Below, in pieces: positions 54,524 through 63,984 of a stretch of 64,000 nt of DNA (position 1 is the first letter of the stretch; each line of letters starts with the position of its first letter). Location: the NCBI GenBank assembly GCA_028708075.1, contig JAQVZS010000006.1, forward strand, positions 38,413-102,412, read 5' to 3'. This DNA comes from Massilibacteroides sp. (GTDB lineage: Bacteria > Bacteroidota > Bacteroidia > Bacteroidales > Tannerellaceae). A program made the position numbers and the translations under genes. The notes under the pieces are model-generated. The model saw nothing but the letters and a program-made list of their open reading frames with translations, was not told the origin of the DNA and did not search any database.

Positions 54524-55016
54524 ACAAATAGAACAGTATCTCGCTGCTTATTACGAAGGAACAGCAACGGAACAGGAGGAAAAAATCTTAGACGACTTTT
54601 TCTTCCAGAAGACAACTCTTCCGAAACGATGGAAAGAAGAACAACAGATTTATCTTCTTCTACGTGAATCGAACAAGATTGAACTACCGGAGAACCTGCA
54701 GCAACGTATTGAGCTCCGTTTAGACGCACATATCGCAAAAAGCAAACGATGGTCTATCAGCCGTACCGGTTATAAAATCGCTGGAATCGCTGCAGCCATA
54801 CTCCTTTGCATTGCCGTAGGAATACAACTAAACCCGCCGGCAGATCATCCGGATCTCTCAGCCGACACGTATACCGATCCGCACGAAGCTGCGGCCGCAG
54901 CTGGTCAGGCACTTACTTTCCTATCTACCAACCTAAATAAAGGAGTAGAACAAATGGATGACGCGAAAAAAGAAATTCAACAAATAAATGAAATTATACA
55001 GAATCAATTAAAATAA
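54510..55016 (+). CDS. probable membrane anti-sigma factor
   Basis: The 168-residue protein has a cytoplasmic N-terminal part (1-85) that starts DDKQIEQYLAAYYEGTATEQEEKILDDFF, typical of Bacteroidota anti-sigma N-termini, then one membrane segment (about 89-103, GIAAAILLCIAVGI) and a short periplasmic tail with alanine-rich and glutamine-rich helices. There is no zinc-binding HxxxCxxC motif. The assignment rests on topology and on its 14-bp overlap with the sigma gene. The periplasmic part may sense the DUF4252 proteins. Confidence 0.75.
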   Translation: MMDDKQIEQYLAAYYEGTATEQEEKILDDFFFQKTTLPKRWKEEQQIYLLLRESNKIELPENLQQRIELRLDAHIAKSKRWSISRTGYKIAGIAAAILLCIAVGIQLNPPADHPDLSADTYTDPHEAAAAAGQALTFLSTNLNKGVEQMDDAKKEIQQINEIIQNQLK

Positions 55017-55023
55017 ACCTCAT

Positions 55024-55485
55024 ATGAAAACAAAATATAGTTTACTCGTTCTTTTTCTCTTTTGTTACGGACTCACTTTCGCTCAAAAGAACCTCTTCGA
55101 CAAGTTTGCCGACATGAATAATGTCTCCTCTGTTTATATCTCCAAAGCGATGTTCCAGATGATGCCGGATATGCAAACGGGAGGATTAAACCTGATGAAT
55201 ATGAAAGGTAAAATAGAATCTCTTCAAATCCTGACTACGGAAAACAAAGAACAGGCCGACCAGATGCGAAAAGATTTCTCCGCGCTCATAAACAAGCAAC
55301 ATGAAGAATTAATGCGTGTCAAAGATGGAAAGACAAATGCGACATTCTATGCCCGGAAAAAAGGAGAACTGATTAGCGAATTGATCATGCTGGCCAATAC
55401 GGAAAAAGGGTTCACCGTGATCCAGTTACTCGGTAATTTTACGCTAAAAGACGTCCAGAACATTACCGCATCCATGAAAAAATAA
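55024..55485 (+). CDS. DUF4252 family secreted protein
   Basis: The 153-residue protein has a signal peptide (cleavage after FAQ near 21) and a mature start NLFDKFADMNNVSSVYISKAM that parallels the paralogue at 53566. The middle contains LQILTTENKEQADQMRKDF and the end NFTLKDVQNITASMKK. It is the last gene of the four-gene operon. It ends 10 bp before the convergent mutS. Function is unknown. Confidence 0.87.
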   Translation: MKTKYSLLVLFLFCYGLTFAQKNLFDKFADMNNVSSVYISKAMFQMMPDMQTGGLNLMNMKGKIESLQILTTENKEQADQMRKDFSALINKQHEELMRVKDGKTNATFYARKKGELISELIMLANTEKGFTVIQLLGNFTLKDVQNITASMKK

Positions 55486-55495
55486 GACGTTTTCC

Positions 55496-58126
55496 TTACT
55501 TTCCGATAATGATCTTTCGGATCTCACTCAGTTTATTCAAAGCCTCCAGCGGCGTAAGGTTATTCACATCCATATTTTTGATCTCATCACGCACAGCGCT
55601 TAACACCGGGTCGTCAAGTTGAAAAAAGCTCAATTGATAACCTTCTGCCGCGGATGCTATTTGCTTAATCGGTTTCCCTTTTATTCCGTCCTTATTCTTT
55701 ATGCCTTCCTGTCGGTTATCGGTCTCCAATTGTTTGAGAATTTCGGTCGCACGTTTGACAATACTTTTAGGCATGCCGGCCATCTTGGCAACATGAATAC
55801 CGAAACTATGCTCGCTGCCACCTGGAACAAGTTTACGTAAAAAAATAACTTTATTATTGACTTCTTTAACCGACACATTGAAATTCCGGATCCGTTTGAA
55901 GGAACGTTCCATTTCATTCAATTCATGATAATGCGTGGCAAAAAGTGTTTTAGCACGCATTCCCGGATGTTCGTGAATGTATTCCACAATCGCCCATGCA
56001 ATAGATATCCCATCGTACGTACTTGTCCCCCGTCCTAATTCATCAAACAAAACCAAACTCCGGGGAGAAAGATTGTTCAAAATATCGGAAGCTTCACTCA
56101 TTTCCACCATGAACGTCGATTCTCCAACAGAAATATTATCGGAAGCTCCCACACGAGTAAAAATCTTGTCTACAATCCCGATCCGACAACTTTCTGCCGG
56201 GACAAAACTACCGATCTGCGCCAATAAAGTAATCAAGGCTGTTTGGCGTAACAATGCAGACTTACCTGCCATATTGGGCCCGGTAATGATAATAATCTGC
56301 TGTTTATCTGTGTCCAGATAAACATCGTTATCAATATAAGGCTCATCCAGCGGCAACTGTTTTTCGATGACCGGATGACGCCCCGCCTTAATGTCTATCA
56401 CATCCGACTCGTCGACAAGGGGACGGATATATTTGTTTTGCAAAGCCACTTTAGCAAAAGACAAAAGACAATCCAAGCGCGCAATCAGGTTCGCATCTGT
56501 CTGAATCGGCGCGATGTACTCCATCAAACAAAGAACAAGATCGTTAAACAAACGAGCCTCCAACGAAAGGATTTTCTCTTCAGCTCCCAGAATCTTTTCT
56601 TCGTATTCTTTCAGTTCTTCCGTGATATATCTCTCGGCATTAACCAACGTTTGTTTGCGTATCCATTCCGGCGGAACTTTCTCTTTATGGGTATTGCGCA
56701 CTTCTATATAATATCCGAATACGTTATTAAACGCGATCTTAAGACTGGAAATTCCGGTACGTTCGCTTTCTCTCTGTTGTACCTGCAACAAATAATCTTT
56801 TCCGGAATAAGCCATCGACCGCAAATCATCTAATTCTTCATGAACGCCTTTTGCAATAACGCCACCTTTATTGACTAACACAGGAGGATCCGGATTGATT
56901 TCTTTTTCAATGCGATCACGAATCAGCGCACAAACGTTTAGTTGTTCTCCTATACGTTGCAGACTAGGATCATCACTAGCCTCACAGGCTTGTTTAATTG
57001 GATCGATCGCCAGCAGCGCAACTTTCAGTTGAACGACTTCACGGGGCGAAACTCGTCCCACGGCAACTTTCGAAATAATACGTTCCAAATCGCCGATTTG
57101 ACTCAATTGAGCATCCAGTAATTCTTTCATTTCCGGATGACGGAAAAAATATTCCACCACATTCTGCCTGTCTTGAATCGGTTTCACCTCTTTCAGAGGA
57201 AAAAGCATCCAGCGCCTTAACAAACGCGAACCCATAGGCGATACCGTACGGTCGATAATGTTCAGCAGACTTTTCCCGTCTTCATTCATCGTATCGACCA
57301 ATTCCAAACTGCGAATCGTAAATTTATCCAAGCGGACATACCGATCTTCCTCGATCCGGGAAAGAGCCGTAATATGCGAAATATGGGTATGCTGGGTAAT
57401 ATCCAGATAATGTAGAATTGCCCCCGATGCGATAATACCCAATTTCAAATGTTGTACACCAAAACCTTTCAGGTTTTTCGTTTCGAAATGTTTCAACAAA
57501 CGTTCTTCTGCCGTTTCCGACGTAAATATCCAATCGTCTAACTCGAACGTAAAAAATCGGGATCCGAAACATTCCTCAAACTGTTTTTTGTACTTCCGTT
57601 CGATCAACACTTCCTTGGGCGAAAAACTGTTCAACAACTTATCCACATAATCGATCGTACCTTCGGCCGTCAAAAATTCGCCGGTGGAAATATCCAAAAA
57701 AGCAATACCACAGTTGTTTTTGCAAAAATGAACAGAAGAAAGAAAATTATTTTCCTTGTGATTCAGAATATTGTCGTTGATGGACACGCCAGGCGTAACT
57801 AATTCGGTGATTCCACGTTTGACTAATTTTTTAGTCATTTTCGGATCCTCCAATTGATCGCAAATTGCCACACGCTTACCCGCACGTACCAATTTAGGTA
57901 AATACGTGTCTAAAGCATGGTGCGGAAAGCCGGCCATTTCTACATATTGAGCCGCTCCATTTGCACGTTTGGTTTGAGTAATCCCTAATATATCAGCGCC
58001 AACAATAGCATCCTGGCCATAGAGTTCATAGAAATCCCCTACCCGAAACAATAAAAGCGCGTCCGGATGTTTAGCTTTAATATCAAAATATTGCTTCATC
58101 AAAGGCGTCTCAACGATCTTTCCCAC
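55496..58126 (-). CDS. mutS: DNA mismatch repair protein MutS
   Basis: MutS binds mismatches and starts repair. The 876-residue protein has the mismatch-binding motif [11 protein letters not shown] near the N-terminus (GxFYE, the Phe-Glu pair), the connector and lever regions, Walker [14 protein letters not shown] (about 615-627), Walker [16 protein letters not shown] and the signature [11 protein letters not shown] place the start at the GTG at 58126 because the longer ORF begins with an ATG (58165) whose next codons form the -7 promoter box, see findings. An ATG at 58099 is another option. It stands alone and is convergent with the DUF4252 operon. Confidence 0.93.
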   Translation of the reverse strand: MGKIVETPLMKQYFDIKAKHPDALLLFRVGDFYELYGQDAIVGADILGITQTKRANGAAQYVEMAGFPHHALDTYLPKLVRAGKRVAICDQLEDPKMTKKLVKRGITELVTPGVSINDNILNHKENNFLSSVHFCKNNCGIAFLDISTGEFLTAEGTIDYVDKLLNSFSPKEVLIERKYKKQFEECFGSRFFTFELDDWIFTSETAEERLLKHFETKNLKGFGVQHLKLGIIASGAILHYLDITQHTHISHITALSRIEEDRYVRLDKFTIRSLELVDTMNEDGKSLLNIIDRTVSPMGSRLLRRWMLFPLKEVKPIQDRQNVVEYFFRHPEMKELLDAQLSQIGDLERIISKVAVGRVSPREVVQLKVALLAIDPIKQACEASDDPSLQRIGEQLNVCALIRDRIEKEINPDPPVLVNKGGVIAKGVHEELDDLRSMAYSGKDYLLQVQQRESERTGISSLKIAFNNVFGYYIEVRNTHKEKVPPEWIRKQTLVNAERYITEELKEYEEKILGAEEKILSLEARLFNDLVLCLMEYIAPIQTDANLIARLDCLLSFAKVALQNKYIRPLVDESDVIDIKAGRHPVIEKQLPLDEPYIDNDVYLDTDKQQIIIITGPNMAGKSALLRQTALITLLAQIGSFVPAESCRIGIVDKIFTRVGASDNISVGESTFMVEMSEASDILNNLSPRSLVLFDELGRGTSTYDGISIAWAIVEYIHEHPGMRAKTLFATHYHELNEMERSFKRIRNFNVSVKEVNNKVIFLRKLVPGGSEHSFGIHVAKMAGMPKSIVKRATEILKQLETDNRQEGIKNKDGIKGKPIKQIASAAEGYQLSFFQLDDPVLSAVRDEIKNMDVNNLTPLEALNKLSEIRKIIIGK

Positions 58127-58153
58127 GTTCTCTTTCTTTTTATTATCTGTTCT

Positions 58154-58162
58154 ACAAAGATA
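58154..58162 (-). promoter_or_regulatory. -7 promoter element of mutS
   Basis: TATCTTTGT on the minus strand is an exact TAnnTTTG match, with transcription expected to start near 58146, about 20 bases before the GTG start. It makes a start at 58165 unlikely. Confidence 0.55.
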
Positions 58163-58306
58163 CATTTTCTAAAGGAACCGCCTCTTTTATCTTCTTTTTT
58201 TAGTCGATAAAGGGAAAAGAGATAAGATCAATCAAAACAACAATAAACCGATAAGCCAACCTTTCCGAAAGCAAATCAAATAACGTTTTAAAACAAATCG
58301 AAAGGA

Positions 58307-59566
58307 TTATTTAACTGCATCAAAAGCATTTTTTATAATTTCCAAACATTTATCCATCTGTTCTTTGGTATGATAAGAAGACATGGACAGTCTTAAACGC
58401 GTACGTTTATTCGACACTGCCGGATAAGTCACGACACCAGTATAAAGACCTTTTTCATGAATAAGTTTGCTTATTTCGCGTAAACGATGATCATGACCGA
58501 CAATGACCGGAATCACTTGCGATTCAGTATTTCCCGTATCCAATCCTGCTTTTTTTAAGGCATTCAGCATATAATGGGTGTTTTCCCATAGTTTATTCCG
58601 GTAAGACTTGTCTTTCTGGTACAGATCCAACACCTTCAATATTCCAGCCGCCGTATGGGGGGCCATGGCACAGGAAAACACATAAGAACGCGCAAACATC
58701 CGAATATACGTAATAATTTTTTGTTCGCCCGTAACAAATCCCCCTATAGCCCCAAATGATTTGCTAAACGTCCCGATCGTCAGATCGATCTCATCTTCCA
58801 AACCAAAATGTTCGGCGACACCACGTCCGTTTTCACCAAAGATCAAAGTTGCGTGTGCCTCATCCAAAAGAATACGGACGCCATATTTTTTACACACGGC
58901 AACGATGTCCGGCAAATTCACCAAATCACCGTCCATACTATAAATTCCTTCGATACAAACGATTGCCCGATGTGGTTTACTCAGATTTTTCAATATAGTT
59001 TCAAGATGTTCCGCATTATTATGGCTGAACATTTTAATATCTGCTCCAGACAAACGTGCCCCATCATAAATGGACGCATGTGATAAAATATCCATAATCG
59101 CGATATCCCCGGGCTTCAAAAGACAAGACAGCACCCCCAGATTCGCTCCGTATCCAGTAGGAAAAATCACGGCTGCCTCTTTCTTTTTAAATTGGGCAAT
59201 CGAATCTTCCAATTGTTTGGACAGATTATAATACCCACTTAACAAAGGTGCCGATACAGCTCCGGTACCATATTTATCGACGGTTTCCTGAACAGCTTTA
59301 ATCACTTCCGGATGACAGGAATATCCTAAATAATTATAAGAACAAAAATTCAGAAAATGCCGATCTTGATTCAGATAGCGGTCATACACCTCGAATTCCG
59401 AACTGGGGGCGGTACTGATCGGGTTTCCGTAAACCATGTATTTTTTTGCCACGGCATCTTGATAAAAAGCCCAAAAAGGTTCTCTGACATCAAATAAATC
59501 ATCGCCATTGTATGCTGAAAAATCGGCTAAAGAAAAGTCGTCACAGTTAATTTTATTAACATCCAT
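58307..59566 (-). CDS. alpha-oxoamine synthase-family PLP enzyme (serine palmitoyltransferase/KBL-like)
   Basis: This class joins an amino acid and an acyl-CoA or acyl-ACP with loss of CO2. The 419-residue protein has the PLP lysine in GTFSKSFGAIGGF (about 268-280), the LLDEAHATLIFG aspartate and histidine, and the substrate stretch FCSYNYLGYSCHPEVI. It has an N-terminal extension of about 50 residues compared with KBL and BioF (about 395). Possible roles are serine palmitoyltransferase for sphingolipids, cysteate acyltransferase for sulfonolipids, or glycine C-acetyltransferase. There is no bio or tdh gene nearby. The N-terminal extension favours a lipid enzyme, but this is inference. Confidence 0.85.
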   Translation of the reverse strand: MDVNKINCDDFSLADFSAYNGDDLFDVREPFWAFYQDAVAKKYMVYGNPISTAPSSEFEVYDRYLNQDRHFLNFCSYNYLGYSCHPEVIKAVQETVDKYGTGAVSAPLLSGYYNLSKQLEDSIAQFKKKEAAVIFPTGYGANLGVLSCLLKPGDIAIMDILSHASIYDGARLSGADIKMFSHNNAEHLETILKNLSKPHRAIVCIEGIYSMDGDLVNLPDIVAVCKKYGVRILLDEAHATLIFGENGRGVAEHFGLEDEIDLTIGTFSKSFGAIGGFVTGEQKIITYIRMFARSYVFSCAMAPHTAAGILKVLDLYQKDKSYRNKLWENTHYMLNALKKAGLDTGNTESQVIPVIVGHDHRLREISKLIHEKGLYTGVVTYPAVSNKRTRLRLSMSSYHTKEQMDKCLEIIKNAFDAVK

Positions 59567-59661
59567 ATTATTGTTTTTTATTTATATCCATTTCTGTTCC
59601 GCTCGCTGTGGTTTTGAGTTGCAAGATATGCAAAGTTTCTTTGAATTAAATATTAAAATGA

Positions 59662-59703
59662 CAAAAAAATAGGGCATCCTCTTATAGGACGCCCTATTTT
59701 TTA
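59662..59703 (-). terminator. rho-independent terminator after rpsA
   Basis: A stem of about 14 bp with one mismatch (AAAATAGGGCATCC with GGACGCCCTATTTT) surrounds the loop TCTTATA. The minus-strand 3' side continues as TTTTTTTGT. It lies about 20 bp after the rpsA stop codon. Confidence 0.85.
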
Positions 59704-59720
59704 TGTGAAAATTAGGTAGA

Positions 59721-61517
59721 TTATTTATTCCCTTCTAATTTCTCTTTCAAAGCAGCTAATTCTTCAATATCACCAAGTGTTGTTTTTTCAACAGAACCGG
59801 AAACAATAGCTGTTTCTTCATCTTTTTTTGAACGCTTGGTTGATGATTTCTTTTCACCTGCAGCTTCTTTTTTAGCCGCCTTTTGTTCATCTTCGAATAT
59901 ACGGCTGTGCGAAAGAATAATCCGTTTTGCTTCTTTGTTGAATTCAATCACTTTGAAGTCTAACTTTTCATCTACACCGGCTTGCGATCCGTCTTCTTTA
60001 ACCAAATGTTTCGGAGTAGCGAAACCTTCCACACCATACGGAAGAGCAATGACCGCCCCTTTATCCAACGCTTCGATAATCATACCTTCGTGAATAGAAC
60101 CTACTGTAAAGATCGTTTCGAACACATCCCATGGATTTTCTTCTAATTGTTTATGTCCTAAACTCAAACGACGGTTTTCCTTATCGATTTCCAGCACTTG
60201 TACTTCGATGTCGGCACCGATCTGCGTAAATTCGCTCGGGTGTTTGATTTTTTTCGTCCAAGAAAGGTCGGAAATATGGATTAATCCGTCTACGCCTTCT
60301 TCGATTTCAACAAATACACCGAAATTAGTAAAGTTGCGAACTTTTGCCATATGTCTGGAACTTACCGGATAACGAGTCTCTATATCTTCCCATGGATCGG
60401 TTTTCAATTGTTTGATACCCAACGACATTTTACGTTCTTCACGATCCAAAGTCAAGATTACGGCTTCGATCTCGTCGCCAACTTTCATAAAGTCTTGCGC
60501 ACTACGTAAGTGTTGTGTCCAGGACATTTCCGAAACGTGAATCAATCCTTCTACCCCGGGGGCGATTTCGATAAAGGCACCGTAATCTGCCATGACAACC
60601 ACTTTACCTTTTACTTTGTCACCCACTTTCATATTTGGGTCTAAAGCATCCCATGGATGCGGAGTCAATTGTTTCAAACCAAGAGCAATACGTTTCTTTT
60701 CGTCGTCGAAATCCAGAATAACCACATTGATCTTCTGATCCAACTGAACGATTTCTTCCGGATGAGAAACACGTCCCCAAGAAAGATCGGTAATGTGAAT
60801 CAATCCGTCTACACCCCCCAAGTCGATGAATACACCATACGAAGTAATGTTCTTGACGGTACCTTCCAATACTTGACCTTTTTCAAGTTTAGAGATAATT
60901 TCTTTTTTCTGTTGTTCCAATTCAGCTTCGATAAGCGCTTTATGAGAGACAACTACGTTTTTGAATTCCTGATTGATCTTAACAATCTTAAATTCCATTG
61001 TCTTACCAACGAATACATCGTAATCGCGAATCGGCTTCACATCGATTTGCGAACCCGGAAGGAATGCTTCGATACCGAACACATCCACAATCATACCGCC
61101 TTTCGTACGGCATTTGATAAACCCTTTGATGATTTCGTCTTTTTCCAACGCTTCGTTCACACGATCCCATGAGCGAGTAGCACGTGCTTTTTTGTGAGAA
61201 AGGATCAATTGTCCTTTTTTGTCTTCCTGGCTTTCGATGTAAACTTCTACTTCGTCACCAACTTTTAATTCCGGATTGTAACGGAATTCCGACATAGGCA
61301 CCACACCGTCGGATTTGAAACCGATATTCACCACTACTTCACGTTTGTTCAGTGCAGTCACGGTTCCCATAACCACTTCTTTGTCCTTTACGGTACTAAG
61401 CGTTTCATCATACGTTTTTACAAGATCTTCTTTACTTACATCACTGTAAGTATCTCCTTTTTCATAAGAATCCCAGTTGAAATCTTCAATGGGGGCGATG
61501 TTTTTTAAATTTTCCAT
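59721..61517 (-). CDS. rpsA: 30S ribosomal protein S1
   Basis: S1 binds mRNA and helps it onto the ribosome. The 598-residue protein has six S1 repeats; repeats three to five are seen as GTVKNITSYGVFIDLGGVDGL, VKGKVVVMADYGAFIEI and KVRNFTNFGVFVEIEEGVDG. Repeats 3, 4 and 5 share the end pattern LGLKQLxxxPWD. The C-terminal 50 residues are charged and lysine/glutamate-rich (AAKKEAAGEKKSSTKRSKKDEE). The gene stands alone with its own promoter and terminator. Confidence 0.97.
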   Translation of the reverse strand: MENLKNIAPIEDFNWDSYEKGDTYSDVSKEDLVKTYDETLSTVKDKEVVMGTVTALNKREVVVNIGFKSDGVVPMSEFRYNPELKVGDEVEVYIESQEDKKGQLILSHKKARATRSWDRVNEALEKDEIIKGFIKCRTKGGMIVDVFGIEAFLPGSQIDVKPIRDYDVFVGKTMEFKIVKINQEFKNVVVSHKALIEAELEQQKKEIISKLEKGQVLEGTVKNITSYGVFIDLGGVDGLIHITDLSWGRVSHPEEIVQLDQKINVVILDFDDEKKRIALGLKQLTPHPWDALDPNMKVGDKVKGKVVVMADYGAFIEIAPGVEGLIHVSEMSWTQHLRSAQDFMKVGDEIEAVILTLDREERKMSLGIKQLKTDPWEDIETRYPVSSRHMAKVRNFTNFGVFVEIEEGVDGLIHISDLSWTKKIKHPSEFTQIGADIEVQVLEIDKENRRLSLGHKQLEENPWDVFETIFTVGSIHEGMIIEALDKGAVIALPYGVEGFATPKHLVKEDGSQAGVDEKLDFKVIEFNKEAKRIILSHSRIFEDEQKAAKKEAAGEKKSSTKRSKKDEETAIVSGSVEKTTLGDIEELAALKEKLEGNK

Positions 61518-61587
61518 CCTTTAAATTGTTAATACTACCGTTTAATTACTGAGTTAGACATTATGTTGTGTAATCTCTAAAAGTCGT

Positions 61588-61619
61588 GCAAAGGTATGTC
61601 TTTTTTTCTGACAACCAAC
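61588..61619 (-). promoter_or_regulatory. promoter of rpsA
   Basis: On the minus strand TACCTTTGC (61596..61588) is an exact -7 box 70 bp before the start. GTTG at 61619..61616, 19 bp upstream, is one base from TTTG. A leader of about 60 bases follows and contains no clear hairpin. Confidence 0.6.
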
Positions 61620-61644
61620 AGTTTGGTCAAAAAAAATATTGCAG

Positions 61645-62007
61645 TTAACTATCTTGTTTAGAATGTTTTTTCTGGAAATGTTTACGCAATAGATAATCTA
61701 CCGCGAGCAAAAACGAAACCAAAACACCGATATACAGAAAAAAAGGAAGAGTAGACAAATCAGGAATACGAACTTCGATCTTCGGAATATTCAAACAATA
61801 AAGAGCAAAAAATCCCAATACCAAGATTACAATGGCTGTTACGACCGTTATGAAAAGACCGAAACGCTCGTCTTTTCGTTTCAACCTTCGAGCCTCCTGT
61901 TGAATTCGTTGCATCATATTGTTACGAAAGCCTTCTGAAAGTTGTTTTTGAGGCAGACGGGAAAAAAGTTCCCGCAGCGTATCTTTTCTCTTATAACGAG
62001 TAGACAT
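61645..62007 (-). CDS. small membrane protein, possible anti-sigma partner
   Basis: The 120-residue protein has a basic cytoplasmic N-terminus (1-48), two membrane segments (about 50-70 and 87-106), and a basic C-terminal tail. It starts 2 bp after the stop codon of the ECF sigma gene, so translation is probably coupled, and the position is where an anti-sigma factor is usually encoded. No known anti-sigma motif is present. The function is inferred from position only. Confidence 0.75.
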   Translation of the reverse strand: MSTRYKRKDTLRELFSRLPQKQLSEGFRNNMMQRIQQEARRLKRKDERFGLFITVVTAIVILVLGFFALYCLNIPKIEVRIPDLSTLPFFLYIGVLVSFLLAVDYLLRKHFQKKHSKQDS

Positions 62008-62009
62008 AG

Positions 62010-62567
62010 CTATTCTCCTTTTATTTTTATCATTAATAGATATAATTTTTTCCGAATGCGATGTAATTTTGTTTTCACATTCGCCGACGATAATTGGGTA
62101 ATTCCCGCAATTTCTTCCACTGATTTATTGTCCATATAAAAAAGCAGGATTAGTCCTCGTTCTTCGGGCGACAACAAATCCAACGCCGCTTCCAATTCGC
62201 CAAGCAGATCCTCCTCTCCATTAAAACCATACAACCCGGTCAAATCATCCTCCGTTACCTGGTCAAGTTGACCGTCTTCAATCGTCAAAAATTCCCGTTT
62301 CTTTTTCCGCGTCGCCGAAATCGCCGTATTGTACGCAATCCGGTAAATCCATGTCGCAAAACTACTATTTCCTTTAAACCCCGACAAATTCCGGAATGCT
62401 TTCAGGAAAACATCCTGCACTAATTCTTCCGCATCTTCTTGATTCGCGACAATCCGGTATATCAAAGAATGCACAGGACGGCTGTATCTATCCAGCAGGC
62501 AAGCGAAACTAGCGGTATCTCCCGATTGTATTCTTTGAATATAGTATATGTCGGTATACAATTCCAT
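62010..62567 (-). CDS. ECF RNA polymerase sigma factor
   Basis: The 185-residue sigma-70 family protein has region 2 with IVANQEDAEELVQDVFLKAFRNL and FATWIYRIAYNTAIS (about 38-85) and region 4 with LSPEERGLILLFYMDNKSVEEIAGITQLSSANVKTKLHRIRKKL (region 132-176). The RNA polymerase-binding and DNA-reading helices are complete. It forms an operon with the membrane protein downstream and is divergent from the DUF6249 gene, which may be one of its targets. Confidence 0.93.
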   Translation of the reverse strand: MELYTDIYYIQRIQSGDTASFACLLDRYSRPVHSLIYRIVANQEDAEELVQDVFLKAFRNLSGFKGNSSFATWIYRIAYNTAISATRKKKREFLTIEDGQLDQVTEDDLTGLYGFNGEEDLLGELEAALDLLSPEERGLILLFYMDNKSVEEIAGITQLSSANVKTKLHRIRKKLYLLMIKIKGE

Positions 62568-62708
62568 AAGTTATATGTATGGACGCAAACCTTTCTCAAA
62601 AGTTACAATATTAAGAATAAAATAATAAGCAGGAAAAAGTTGTAACCGAATTAACGTAACTGCGTCAAAAGAGCAAACGAACAATTAAACAATTTAAATT
62701 TTATAGTT

Positions 62709-63125
62709 ATGATGGATTTTATTAGTATTCCGCTTACCTGCGCAATTGTATTTGCCGCTATTTATGGTGTATTCGAATTATTTGTTCGCCGACGCGAACG
62801 CCTAGCGATTATTGAGAAATTAGGAGAAAAGATGGATCCCGGAGCTATTCAGCTAAAATTTCGCTTACCTAATTTTACGAATAACTTCTCGTTCAGTGCA
62901 TTGAAAGCTGGAGCATTGTTGGCAGGTGTAGGCTTGGGATTATTGGTCGGCTTTTTCATTAATCTAGGGATGTTACAGAGTAATATGTATGTAAACGAGC
63001 ATTGGTTTCGGAACGATATGATTGCCGTGGCATATGGAGCTTCCGTTCTGTTATTCGGAGGAATCGGATTGATCATCGCCTTCATCCTTGAAATGAAAAT
63101 CAGCAAAAAACAAAACCAGGAATAA
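62709..63125 (+). CDS. DUF6249 family membrane protein
   Basis: The 138-residue protein has a membrane segment near residues 7-25, a cytoplasmic stretch with RRRERLAIIEKLGEKMDP, and two more membrane segments near 65-90 and 105-128. This arrangement fits DUF6249, which occurs beside ECF sigma genes in Bacteroidota. The function is unknown. The gene is divergent from the sigma gene at 62567 with 141 bp between them. Confidence 0.85.
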   Translation: MMDFISIPLTCAIVFAAIYGVFELFVRRRERLAIIEKLGEKMDPGAIQLKFRLPNFTNNFSFSALKAGALLAGVGLGLLVGFFINLGMLQSNMYVNEHWFRNDMIAVAYGASVLLFGGIGLIIAFILEMKISKKQNQE

Positions 63126-63191
63126 TTTTTTCTTTTTCAGTTTTTGTGATAAAATATCTTTGTTAAAGGGATATTTGATGAATAGATAAAA

Positions 63192-63226
63192 ACTACTTTA
63201 TGATCCTAATCATAGAGTGGTTTTTT
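63192..63226 (+). terminator. rho-independent terminator
   Basis: A 13-bp stem with G-T pairs (ACTACTTTATGAT with ATCATAGAGTGGT), a four-base loop CCTA and a T tract TTTTTTC lie 67 bp after the DUF6249 stop codon. It ends that transcript, or a short RNA starting within the gap. Confidence 0.8.
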
Positions 63227-63282
63227 CTTTTTCCTAACGGGATAAAGGACATTTTTGCGTCCTATTCGAGATGAAGCAATTC

Positions 63283-63290
63283 TATCTTTG
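63283..63290 (+). promoter_or_regulatory. -7 promoter element for the RNase H gene
   Basis: TATCTTTG is an exact -7 box. A TTTG at 63254..63257 lies 25 bp upstream, slightly further than usual. The expected transcription start (about 63297) falls after the ATG at 63295 and so supports the start at 63349. Confidence 0.55.
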
Positions 63291-63348
63291 AAAAATGAAG
63301 GCGATTTCTATTTTTCTTGTAAGTTTGCGTTCTATAAGTAAAGACAAG

Positions 63349-63984
63349 ATGGCGAAAAATAAATATTATGTCGTTTGGAAGGGCCTTAATCCGGGGATAT
63401 ATGATAATTGGGCGGATTGTAAGTCGCAAGTAGAAGGGCAAGAAGGGGCAAAATATAAATCGTTCGACAACCGCGAAGAAGCTGTAACGGCACTTGATAA
63501 AGGGTTTGCCGAATACCTGAAAAAAGCACCTTCTGCAAACTCAAAAACTACATTTGCGCCAAATCTGCCGATAGGAAGACCTATCCTACACAGCTTGTCG
63601 GTCGACGCGGCCTGCAGTGGTAATCCGGGCGACATGGAATACCGTGGTGTATATACCGCCGACGGAAGAGAGATTTTCCATCTCGGCCCATTGAAAAAAG
63701 GCACGAACAATGTCGGAGAATTTCTGGCGATCGTCCATGCGCTGGCTTTCCTGAAACAAAAAAACAGTGATCTGCCTATTTATTCAGACAGCCGGAACGC
63801 CATCTTGTGGGTTCAGAAGAAAAAATGCAAAACGTTGCTGAATCGAGAGCCCGACAACGAGTTGGTTTTTGACTTGATTGAACGCGCCGAAAAATGGTTA
63901 ACATCGAACACTTACACCACAAAAGTCATGAAATGGGAAACGGCAGACTGGGGAGAAATCCCTGCCGATTTCGGCCGAAAATAA
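63349..63984 (+). CDS. ribonuclease H with viroplasmin-like N-terminal domain
   Basis: RNase H cuts the RNA of RNA-DNA hybrids. The 211-residue protein begins with the viroplasmin/RNase H N-terminal domain (about 1-46) with YYVVWKGLNPGIYDNWADCK, then has a type 1 RNase H core: D in VDAACSGNPG, E in NNVGEFLAIV, D in YSDSRNAILW and D in ADWGEIPADFG. I prefer the ATG at 63349 over 63295 because the promoter box at 63283..63290 would place the longer start before the transcript, and the added 18 residues have no domain. It is the usual Bacteroidota form of RNase HI. Confidence 0.93.
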   Translation: MAKNKYYVVWKGLNPGIYDNWADCKSQVEGQEGAKYKSFDNREEAVTALDKGFAEYLKKAPSANSKTTFAPNLPIGRPILHSLSVDAACSGNPGDMEYRGVYTADGREIFHLGPLKKGTNNVGEFLAIVHALAFLKQKNSDLPIYSDSRNAILWVQKKKCKTLLNREPDNELVFDLIERAEKWLTSNTYTTKVMKWETADWGEIPADFGRK

